Source of the DNA: Siphonodentalium dalli
Lineage: Eukaryota > Mollusca > Scaphopoda > Gadilida > Siphonodentaliidae
Reading direction: 5' to 3'
Assembly: GCA_032622095.1 (NCBI GenBank)
Contig: CP136066.1
Coordinates: forward strand, 53,596,609-53,660,608
Length of the DNA stretch: 64,000 nt
The notes beneath the pieces were generated by a model. The model searched no databases and was not told the DNA's origin. It saw nothing but the letters and a program-made list of their open reading frames with translations. A program made the position numbers and the translations under genes. Shown here one piece after another: positions 45,755-55,320 of this stretch; position 1 is the first letter of the stretch, and every line of letters starts with the position of its first letter.

Positions 45755-46238
45755 GTATATGGTCTAATTCCTAATAGTGTTCTGTTCAGATGATTCATAA
45801 GGTATAACTCAAGGAACCATATTTCTAGCCTTTTAGGCGGTGTTAAATATTAGTTCCAAGTAACTAATTATAGCCATATATGGCGGTGTCAATAACTAAT
45901 TCAATCCAGTATCTTAGCCTCATAGGCAGTGTCAAGTATTAGTTCTAAGTAACTAAAATTAAAGCTGGTGTTAACGATCATAATACATTCATCTATGCAA
46001 TGTTGAGCTTCAGTTGACATATATAACATAATCTGGTGACTTCTCGACAATTCACAAATATCAGGATATTTACACTTCATATATAATATCTACAAGGTAG
46101 AATGCATAACTGTTCTATAACTTCTATTGCCTACATATATCATTCATATTCTATTGATTCCTCATTCAAATATGTTCATCATATTCATAACATTTATTCT
46201 CCCGCATCAGGGTATGACTTGTACAAAATCATAATATA
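45755..46238. other. Short diverged repeats, no gene
   Basis: Two related ~100-bp stretches contain AGCCTTTTAGGCGGTGT.AA and AGTTCCAAGTAACTAA (45825-45962). Otherwise AT-rich and featureless. Confidence 0.5.
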
Positions 46239-48070
46239 GAACTAGAATGAAACTGTAATTGCACAGCAATTTCGATACTTCCATGTCCACCAATGACGGA
46301 AATTGTGCCACCCGATAAAGTGTCAGTTGTCAGGAGACACATATCAGTATGGTGATACTATAGCTCATAGTAATACTCGACCACCACAGGTTCTATCCAC
46401 CAAATTCCATCAAAATCTGCACCAAAAACAATTTGAAACACTTACCAACACGCCATTTCTCCCAAATAGGAAGTAAAAACCGTAACATATATACATCATT
46501 ATGCAGCGCAGAATCTGATGCAAACAATTCAAAAAGTCCGAACCCGATATCTCCAGCCGTTTTGGGGGAGATGCCTTAAAAATAATAACAAAGATAAAGG
46601 GCGTTGTTCCCAAAGAAGAATGTCAGACGAAATTCTCTATTAGTCTGTCGACTGCGTATGCACAATAGCTATGCGGGTACAAAACTCCAAATCAATTGGT
46701 TGAGCCGTTTTGACGATATAAGAAATAAAAACTCGATTTGCAATTCATTATGGTGGCACGAAACCTCCCAGTAAATAAGGTATTTAAGCAGCAATAACTC
46801 CAGAAATTTTAGCCCGATTAAAAAACTTCGAGTGGGATAGTGATCAGCGGCAACTAGAGATTATATCCACAAAATTTCATCATAATATGCGCCAGAACAG
46901 TTTTGAGGTACATACCCACACGCCCATTCTCCATAAACGGAAGTGAAATCCGTTAACTATATATATCTTTATACATCGCACAGTTGGATGAACATAACGC
47001 AAAAAGTCCCAACTCAATATCTCAAGCCGTTCTGGATTTCCAATAAAGAGCGTTCTTTTATTATTCGACCCAGGGTCAACTTTTAAACCGGAAGGGCGAC
47101 CCCTATTATTGTTCGATGGTTTGTAACACATGTGCATGCGCAAATAATGAAAAAAGTCCGAACCAGATATATCAATCCGTTTAGGAGGAGATATAGTGGG
47201 GTGACTTAGCAACTTTTTTGTGCATTTTTTGTTAAAAGCATGAAACTTTATATGTGAGTAGGGGTCGTTTCCCTGGTCATTTTAAGAGTTGGACCCCAAC
47301 ACAAAACATCTTCGTTCGGGAGAACGAGCTCTCTGAAGTTTTGTTGATTTTTCCGCACAAATTGTCGCGCATCCGGTCTGTCATACTAGTTTTAACTATA
47401 TACGCATGCGCAGAGAGAATAGAATTATCGATTTGCTCTGGGGAATTTCGTGTAATCTAAATCGGGAATACATGTATATGTAAAAATAAAATATTTGTTG
47501 ATTTGCATTCTTTGCTCGCGGCAGGGCAATGAATGTTATGCAGGTACATTTACTACATTCAATCAACAGTTGTTTTGGTATTTAATTTGATATTATTTTT
47601 TCAATTTACTACGACTTGTGTACGTTCCATCATCACCGCCAAACTCGAAGACTTTGAACAACTTCAAGTTGACATTGACAGAAAATGAGCAAGTCAACAT
47701 GCCGACTCTATTTATAAATTACGATTTATGCGCTCTGATTACCTAAATAAGCATAAGCATACAGCTGCTGTCGCATTCCCTGACATAATATATTAATTAA
47801 AACAGTTGATTAGTTATAATAATCGACTGCGTAAACAAAATATTTCACAAGCAATGTTTTGAAAACACGTCACGCTCAAATTTCTGCAAAATCTATGGAA
47901 CGCCGGAGTGGTATAATTGATGAACACACGTAATTTTCGTTTGAACTGAAACAGTTGCTAAAAGTTAAGGGTACGCCAAACAAAGCTGTGAAATTATTGA
48001 CAAAATTATGTACTGAAAAGAACATTTAGTTTCTTGAATATTGACACTGTACTACCACATTCACCGAGTG

Positions 48071-49000
48071 TGTGGTTAAGTGGTCAATTACTTTGGGAAT
48101 TACTATAGGGGTGGAGTTGGGTGGGGCAGCACATGTACAAAGTTCCCACTACAGTCTACATGAGGGTATCACCCCCCCCCACTATTTTCAGTACGCGGGA
48201 TTCAGGGTGTTTTGAAGCCGTATGCGGGATTCATACTCCCAAATTAACTGGTATTCGGGTTCAAGCAAAACATCTTGGACGCAGGTTATTATGGCGCAAA
48301 ATAATATTCAATTTTTTAGATGTGGGGAAGGGTTGAATATTTTTTTTTAAGGAATGGGTGGGGCAAGATATCCTGGCAAGCGCCTAGGAAACAGAATTAT
48401 GTCCATTTTTTTCTGGGGGGGGGGGGGGGGTGATTGTGTTGGGGAACTGGTGGGGCAAGATATCCTGGCAAGCGCCTAGGAAACAAAATGCTGTCCATAT
48501 ATTTTCTGGGGCCTAGGATACAGAATTATGTCCAAGATTGAGTCAAATGTATTAAGGGAAATGTTCAGATAATAAGTTCAACAAAGGTTTGTTGAACTTA
48601 TTATATGAACATTTACTATGGGATAACTACTCATAAATGATGTTCCAGTATATCCGTTAAGGATAACCTGCCGTTAATAGATTAACCTGTCAATGTATCT
48701 CGTCATGTGATAGTATCACAATTACTCTACTCCAATATCATGTCAGGTATAATGGATCATAATGTGTCTATGTATGTGTCTATTTGTCGCATATTATTTC
48801 TTAACATGTATTCAGGATTCACCCCCCAAAATTAACTGGTATTCAGGATTCACCACCCAAAATTAACTGGTATTCAGGGGGAGGGGGCGATACCCTCCTA
48901 CATGGGGAACATTAAACATATAAACCATTTTGTCGCTATAATCTGCGGGATGGCGATTGTTAATTTGTTAATCTTATTTTTCCTTTTTTTCCCGTTCTTC
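48071..49000. repeat. Repeat debris in the left arm of the 47194 element
   Basis: A mariner-MITE arm scrap (TGTGGTTAAGTGGTCAATTA) lies at 48071-48105. GGGCAAGATATCCTGGCAAG blocks are duplicated at 48361 and 48454, with a G16 run at 48415-48430. A palindrome lies at 48557-48615 (ATGTTCAGATAATAAGTTCA and mirror), and AAAATTAACTGGTATTCAGG is duplicated at about 48828-48880. All look like secondary insertions. Confidence 0.6.
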
Positions 49001-49507
49001 ATTTGTTGATGTTTTTGTTGTTTTTTCCGTTCTTGAAATTTTTGTTGTTTTAAGAAGATGTGTTCATGTTTTTACCAATTTTCAAGGTGAGTTGTAGTTT
49101 TTATTATGATATTTATCAGTAATACTAATACATTCCAATGTATCATGCTGTTTCTCTCTCACACAATACTCTGATACTTACTTGTTTGTTCATGTAATTA
49201 AATTGAATTCAAATTTTGAGTTATAAAATAGGATCAGCACAACCATTCTAAACTTATACCCAGTAACCATTCATTACAAGATCTGAGTTTGAAATATATC
49301 TATTTCCTTTCTAATTCTTGGAATGAAATTGCACACTTAAAAATCTAATGTTAGATGGAAGATTGAAAATATATTTAGATCACTGTGTACATGATTTGCT
49401 TAGAATTTTCATATTCAATTTATGTCCCAAACACAATACTACATGAAGGTTACAATATATTTCGACCTTTATATACAGGTGATATAAATATAATTTCCTG
49501 TTTTCAG

Positions 49508-49600
49508 ATCTGTATATTGAGTCTTTGTTGACTGATAATGGTGAAGACTGAGGACTATAATCTGAAAATTAGACTCCTATTCATCCTGGATCATAAAGAA
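49508..49600 (+). other. Predicted 5' UTR exon of the Academ-like gene
   Basis: A strong acceptor (cctgttttcag, ending 49507) and a consensus donor (gtaagt, 49601) bracket 93 bp without a long frame. The next plausible acceptor is ttgcaag ending 50006, just before the ATG at 50023. This suggests a spliced 5' UTR. Inferred from splice signals only. Confidence 0.4.
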
Positions 49601-50022
49601 GTAAGTTATAGACTGTTCTGTGTTGGGACATTAATACTCTGGGACCCATTTATTGGGAACTCCTTTTTTGTTTAAATAGTTTACCTCACGTTGTATACAT
49701 TGGAAAGAGTATAGTGTCCATTTGTTCATCCACTGTGACCATCCTGATATCCTTCAATCAGGGTAAAGTTAAATTGTGATGCACGAACAGCGCCATGATT
49801 CCAGATTTATTTTCTGTTCCCATGCAATATTTCAAGATTTGAATTTGAAATTTCCTTTTTAAATAATGAGCATCACCCATTTCGGCTTCTAGTATTAAAT
49901 TTCTGTCGCAAAACATAATATTTCATTGTAGGTTACATATATATTTATATCATTGAGTATATGTTATTTATAAAATAACAAAGAATACATTTTTTTCACT
50001 TGCAAGTCGTGAAGATAGTGTC

Positions 50023-53000
50023 ATGGCAACCAATATAAACTGGGAATGGTGCGTGATATGCCAAGAACCGGACAGTGAAGCTCTGCAGTCTCCAGCAACT
50101 ACAAAACACCTGCGGAAAGATATAGGATGTGGTTATAAAACGCTGGCAGATAATATCGGACAATTCAGAAAGATAAGTCAGAATTTAGTTCCACCTTCAT
50201 TAAATGATATCGATGCCAACGATCTTTGCCAAATATTGGAAACGAACAGAGCACGATGGCATAAACTTTGTTTCAATCGATTTAATAACAAAGAACTCCA
50301 GCGAGCAAAGAAAAGAAACAACACAAGCGCTGATGGTGTACCACCAAAACAGAGAAAATCCTGTCGGTCACAGAATGACACACCAAAAGATATTTGCTTT
50401 TTCTGTGAACAAGATAGAACATCTGGTAATCTTCATCAAGTTGCAACAATGAATGTTGACAGAAAAGTTAGACAGATTGCAGTGGAATTGAATGACACCT
50501 CGATCCTGGCTAAGCTAAGTGTGGGCGATGCAGTTGCCGTTGATGCGTTTTACCACCTGAACTGTTTGCAAGGATACTACAACAAAATCAGAACCAAGTC
50601 AAACAGCCTGATGTGTAAGGACGTCATAAGGGGTGTAGCTTTTGCTAAAATCGTGAACTACCTCACAGAATCAAGGGGAATTGATAATTGCGGCATATAT
50701 AAACTATCTGACCTATGCAAGAAGTATTGCGAATTTGCTGAGGATTTGGGTATCAAAGACCCAATACACTCGACACGCTTCAAAGAAAGGTTGTTGGCAA
50801 ACTGCCCATACTTGACATCGATGAAATCTAAACGAGATGTCCTAATAGCGTATAACAGTGATGTTGGAGATCTGGCAATGAAAGCCCAAAACGAGACGGG
50901 GGACGAACAAGGATTACACCTGGTGAAGGCTGCGTCCATAATAAGGACACATATACTCAGTGATTCTTCTGATAGCAATGATACAATTCCCCGATCACTC
51001 CAGACGCTATTAAACATGATTATGGATGGCCTGGCCCTAACAGAGAAACGAGAGGAGGGAGAGGATGCAATACAGCAATCATCACAATCAATTGGTCAAC
51101 TAATAGTTTATAACACATCACAGAGACGATCCAAAAGCTGTAAGATTGACAAGGCTGTTCCTCGACATTACAAGAACAACGAACCACCCTTACCACGTTA
51201 CCTGGGCTTGATGGTGCATCATCAGACACGGCAGAAAAACATGATAGATAAACTCCACGATCTCGGTTTGTCAATTTCATATAAACGGACACTAGAGTAT
51301 GAAAAGGAAATCTCCGTGGATATGTGTTCTACTTTCAACAAATCCGGTGTAGTGTGTCCGACTGTTATGAGAAAGCATGTATTTACTACCATGCAGATGG
51401 ACAATTTGAATATTCAAGCTTCCTCGAGCACAGCTACTGATTCGTTCAATGGTACAGGTATTTCCATATCACAACATGGTCCAGTACATAAATCTGAATG
51501 TGCAGAGCCTTGCTGTAAAATTTTGGAAAAAGACACCGAAGAACCGGACGGTTTACATGGAGATCATTTACCGACTAGCTATACAAACATCCTTCCCGCA
51601 GCATTAAAGAAAGCTGAACCAAAATGCCCATCTGACATTTCAGATGCGTGTAAGAAGTTAGTGGAACCCACTCTTGATTCTGACCGCAACTGGCTTGAAA
51701 ATGTTCGCACAAATATTGCGATTCCCGACAAAGAGATTAGCAAAGATAGCAATATTTCGTGGTCTGCGTATCATTCACAGAATGACAGTTCATCTCACGC
51801 CAAATCAACTTCTGTCATGTTGCCGTTATTCAAGGATGATTCAAAAACGACAGCAATGATGCGGCATACTATGGTAATAACTCAGCGAAACACAGAATAT
51901 TTGAACCCCGGTCAGATACCGGTGTTGACACTCGACCAACCACTATATGCTCTAGCAAAGAAACTCCAATGGGACGACCCTTACCAATTCGGTGAAGACA
52001 AAATGGTTGTGATGATGGGTGGACTTCACATTGAAATGGCTGCACAAGACGCACTCGGCGACTTTTTACGTGGAAGTGGCTGGACTGATTTGCACGTTAC
52101 ATCTGGAATAACATCATCAGGAATCGCTGAATCTGCTCTGGATGGAAATCACGTAAAACGGACACGCTATGTGCATCAGGTAACAGCGGCCACCCTAAAC
52201 ATTCTTCTGAGAAACGAATATGAAAGTCAAGGTGCAACAGGTTCATTTGAATCATTCTGTTCTTCGCAAAAGGATCCGCAATTTATCTACTGGTACACAG
52301 TCTTGCAGAAGGAGTTATTGCTACTAACATTTGTGCGTTCACTTAGAACAGGAAACTTTAAGCTCTACGTAGACAGTTTACGCAAAATAGCTGAATGGTT
52401 CTTTGCTCACGATCACTACAACTATTCCAGATGGGTCAGTGTCCATATTCGTGACTTGCTTAATCTAAACACCAATCACCCTAATGTAATGGACAACTTC
52501 AATGACGGATTCTTCGTTGGCCAGAACTCTGAGCGGAAGTTTTCGAGAATAGCACTTGATCAGATTCACGAACAACTGAACAAAGCAGTGAAAGGCGACG
52601 GTGGAATTACAGGCATCACTGCTAACGACCCTGCTCTTGAAAGATGGTTAATTATCGGACCAGAGATGTCAAGAAAGCTGACAGAATTTGAGGACACGGT
52701 GCACAAGAGGTCTGGTACAGATTCGGATTCGGAATGTGTGTTCAGTTCGCCTCACCATGAGCAAACACAAGCACATCAGTTGGAATTTATGAAGGATGTC
52801 AGGGAGCTGGTGAAAGTTTTTGAAGACTCGGGAAATCCATTTCGAGATGGAACTGGTCAACTAATATCAATGAGTTCACGAAACATAGCCAACGAAACGT
52901 CAATAGATGTGTTGCGGAAAATAGTAGACGAAGGGAAGACCCAGTATGAGGCGTTTACAACCGAAAGATTCGTAGAGAGTAAATCCTCCGTCTTTGAGAA

Positions 53001-54489
53001 AATTGTAAAGAATAAGTTCATGATCTTTAGTACGAGTCAAAACAAAGTCAAGACGAAGGGAAATCGGTTGATGAATTTAAAGAATAATTGTGAACTATTC
53101 TCAAGACTGTTTATTGCTAGTGAGACCAGGTCTTTTCAACTGGACGAGTTCTTTGAACACGAGAACCAGCAGAATCCACCATCGCTGTCAACAGGTGATG
53201 TTCTGCGGCAAGGTCACAAGTCGGATCTTGTTAGCAAATGCCTTTTAGACGAAGAATCCCGATGTTTAAAACCACCTGGTATAACCACAGTACTCTTTGA
53301 TGGGGCGGTGCTGGTTAACATATTGAAGCCTTCTCCCCGAATGACGTTTGCTGGCTATGTCAAGGAGAAATTTATTCCATATGTACAAAACTTTGCCAAG
53401 GGTGCTGAAAGGATCGATATAATTTTTGATATCTATCTCCCGGATTCGCTGAAGCAGTGTACAAGGTCTGGTCGCGGGGCGGGAATAGAACGACAGGTAA
53501 GAGAAGACAGCATAGCTCCAACAGGCAAAACATGGTCATCCTTCTTGCGGAGCGACAACAACAAACGCGACCTATTTTCGTTCATAGCTACCACCGTGCA
53601 TACTACACTACGACCAGAAAACACAGCAATCATTGTCACTTGCAACGAGTCCGTCCTTTGCTATCCACAAAAGGATTCCACAAAGCTGGAAAAGACCAAC
53701 CACGAAGAAGCAGATACGCGCATCTTTCTCCATGCATATGATAGTTTGGCTGATGGACTTAACTCTATTTTAATCAGAACAGTTGACACTGACATCATCG
53801 TGATCGCTATCTATGCTGTAACAAAAGTTATAGATATGAAAATAATCATTGCATTCGGGACCGGAAATGATTTTAAATTTATTGATATTAACAGCATAGC
53901 CTGCACCTTGGGATATGTGCGTTCGATGGCCATACTGATGTTCCATTCGTTCACGGGAAGTGACTTTACGTCATTCTTTTCTACTATTGGAAAAAAGAAG
54001 GCATTTTCAACCTGGTCGAATTTCCCGGAAATTTCTGACATATTCACCCAGTTGACAAATGATGTAAATGGGGATATTGAGATATGCATGCCGACTTTGG
54101 AGCGTTTCGTTGTATTGATGTATCACAGAGTGAGCGACCAACTTACTGTCAACGGGGCCAGGAGGGAACTATTTTGCAAACATAGTCGTCCTGTGGATCG
54201 GATTCCACCGACAAGGGATTCACTTGTCCAACATACGAGACGTGCTTCACGATATGCAAGTTGTTTATCGCAGGTGTTCTCTAAATACGTGGAACTACCT
54301 TCGCCTGACTTATGTGGATGGCAGAAAATAGATGGCAGATGGATGCCCTTTTGGGGAGAACTTCCACCTGTTAACCTTGCTCTCCGTGAGCTTATCAGAT
54401 GCGGCTGCACCAAAGTCTGCAAAAAGAAGTTATGTTCTTGTTTGAAGGCTGGGCTCCAGTGCTGTCCATTGTGCAAGTGTGACTGTTGA
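50023..54489 (+). CDS. Academ-like transposase, XPG/FEN nuclease + Cys cluster
   Basis: A single open frame of 1488 codons. The start is the first ATG of the frame (TGTCATGG context, good +4 G). The N-terminus has CVIC (10-13) with WHKLC, then CFFC with YHLNC: two likely zinc-binding modules. The middle resembles invertebrate proteins of this family (EMSRKL, LQKELLLLTFVRSLRTGNF..Y). The nuclease region has LFDGAVL (Asp1093), IIFDIYLPDSLKQCTR (Asp1136, like the XPG N-region FDG..P..LK), HEEADTR (1227-1233), VDTDIIVIAI (Asp1255, Asp1257) and FTGSDFTSFF (Asp1314). These are the acidic clusters expected of an XPG/FEN fold. Ten cysteines crowd the last 29 residues (CGC...CSC..GLQCC..CKC). Academ transposases are described with XPG nuclease and Cys8 finger domains; no helicase is seen here. 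The assignment is inference; a domesticated gene is the alternative, made less likely by the surrounding TIRs. Confidence 0.85.
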   Translation: MATNINWEWCVICQEPDSEALQSPATTKHLRKDIGCGYKTLADNIGQFRKISQNLVPPSLNDIDANDLCQILETNRARWHKLCFNRFNNKELQRAKKRNNTSADGVPPKQRKSCRSQNDTPKDICFFCEQDRTSGNLHQVATMNVDRKVRQIAVELNDTSILAKLSVGDAVAVDAFYHLNCLQGYYNKIRTKSNSLMCKDVIRGVAFAKIVNYLTESRGIDNCGIYKLSDLCKKYCEFAEDLGIKDPIHSTRFKERLLANCPYLTSMKSKRDVLIAYNSDVGDLAMKAQNETGDEQGLHLVKAASIIRTHILSDSSDSNDTIPRSLQTLLNMIMDGLALTEKREEGEDAIQQSSQSIGQLIVYNTSQRRSKSCKIDKAVPRHYKNNEPPLPRYLGLMVHHQTRQKNMIDKLHDLGLSISYKRTLEYEKEISVDMCSTFNKSGVVCPTVMRKHVFTTMQMDNLNIQASSSTATDSFNGTGISISQHGPVHKSECAEPCCKILEKDTEEPDGLHGDHLPTSYTNILPAALKKAEPKCPSDISDACKKLVEPTLDSDRNWLENVRTNIAIPDKEISKDSNISWSAYHSQNDSSSHAKSTSVMLPLFKDDSKTTAMMRHTMVITQRNTEYLNPGQIPVLTLDQPLYALAKKLQWDDPYQFGEDKMVVMMGGLHIEMAAQDALGDFLRGSGWTDLHVTSGITSSGIAESALDGNHVKRTRYVHQVTAATLNILLRNEYESQGATGSFESFCSSQKDPQFIYWYTVLQKELLLLTFVRSLRTGNFKLYVDSLRKIAEWFFAHDHYNYSRWVSVHIRDLLNLNTNHPNVMDNFNDGFFVGQNSERKFSRIALDQIHEQLNKAVKGDGGITGITANDPALERWLIIGPEMSRKLTEFEDTVHKRSGTDSDSECVFSSPHHEQTQAHQLEFMKDVRELVKVFEDSGNPFRDGTGQLISMSSRNIANETSIDVLRKIVDEGKTQYEAFTTERFVESKSSVFEKIVKNKFMIFSTSQNKVKTKGNRLMNLKNNCELFSRLFIASETRSFQLDEFFEHENQQNPPSLSTGDVLRQGHKSDLVSKCLLDEESRCLKPPGITTVLFDGAVLVNILKPSPRMTFAGYVKEKFIPYVQNFAKGAERIDIIFDIYLPDSLKQCTRSGRGAGIERQVREDSIAPTGKTWSSFLRSDNNKRDLFSFIATTVHTTLRPENTAIIVTCNESVLCYPQKDSTKLEKTNHEEADTRIFLHAYDSLADGLNSILIRTVDTDIIVIAIYAVTKVIDMKIIIAFGTGNDFKFIDINSIACTLGYVRSMAILMFHSFTGSDFTSFFSTIGKKKAFSTWSNFPEISDIFTQLTNDVNGDIEICMPTLERFVVLMYHRVSDQLTVNGARRELFCKHSRPVDRIPPTRDSLVQHTRRASRYASCLSQVFSKYVELPSPDLCGWQKIDGRWMPFWGELPPVNLALRELIRCGCTKVCKKKLCSCLKAGLQCCPLCKCDC

Positions 54490-55320
54490 CTACTGACTAC
54501 TGATTAGAAAGTGACCATATGCTTCATAAACTGAGAACATTTAGAGAAAAAAAATTATAAATCGCAAAATAAATCCTTAATATTTTTCTAAAATGTCAGC
54601 CATTTCGGCAGGCATTTTGTTTATTTTTGGCCAATAATCATCTTAAATCAAAGATAAATATTCCCTGGATAGAATGTATCAATTATTACTGAGCATGTGT
54701 TTATATTCACCTGTTCACAAGAGATTGAAATTACTGAGTGGATGCAAAAGTCATCATCGAGAATTATTAATGAAATATGTCAATTTTCATACCTGTTGAT
54801 TCCATCTGCAAATATACGGCTCTTTCCAACTCTTATTTCTTACAAATGGCTCCAACTTGTTCTTATATGATTGTTCTTATGATAGACAGTAAAATATCTC
54901 CAATATGCTAAGCAATCTCAGAAAAAAAGTAGAAGATTTTAAATATTTCGCAAAAAATCATAGATTTTTTCCATTTTGGTAGTCATTTTGGTCCTCATTT
55001 TGCCAGCCATCTTGGATTTGTAAGGCCATCAGTCGTCTTAAATGAAAGACTGACATCTCCTGGATAGAATACATCAATCACTACCTCTCATATGTTAATA
55101 TCCATCTGCCCACAAGAGATTGAAATTAGTAAGTGGAATCTCGGATCACTAAACGCTCTCTACGAGATTATGACGTCATAACTCAGAACTGGGTCATTTT
55201 CTGGCTGGGGTCCAACTCTTATTTTGATCACAACACCTTAGCCTACATATGTGTGAAGTTTCATGCTTTTAACAAAAAATGCACAAAACTATTTTATTTT
55301 GTCCCGAAGGCCCCCCACTA
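54490..55320. other. 3' arm of the Academ-like element
   Basis: Two related ~100-bp blocks (54640-54745 and 55035-55140) share CTGGATAGAAT, CACAAGAGATTGAAATTA and AGTGGA. ATGGC-type words (GCCATTT, GCCAGCCATCTTGGAT) lie between them. AATAAA-like words at 54559-54575 (AAAATAAATCC) could serve as poly(A) signal for the transposase. The right inverted repeat ends the arm. Confidence 0.5.

Larger units (their letters stand above)
47194..55320 (+). mobile_element. Apparently intact Academ-like transposon
   Basis: The 8127-bp element starts TAGTGGGGTGACTTAG and ends with the mirror CCCCCCACTA. The inverted repeats extend about 125 bp imperfectly and share GTGCATTTTTTGTTAAAAGC and AAGAGTTGGACCCCA. 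ATA flanks both sides (47191-47193, 55321-55323). Related satellite units at 56550 and 57980 show the uninterrupted site with a single ATA. It encodes one large transposase (50023-54489) with a likely 5' UTR exon. The left 2.8 kb carries other repeats; the right 0.8 kb has duplicated CACAAGAGATTGAAATTA.. blocks and ATGGC-type words. TAGTG ends and a 3-bp TSD match the 17291 and 41465 elements. Confidence 0.9.

Noticed and set aside
54955-55035. Right end of the Academ-like element at the ATGGC words
   Set aside because: The mirrored terminal repeat and the ATA duplication place the end at 55320.
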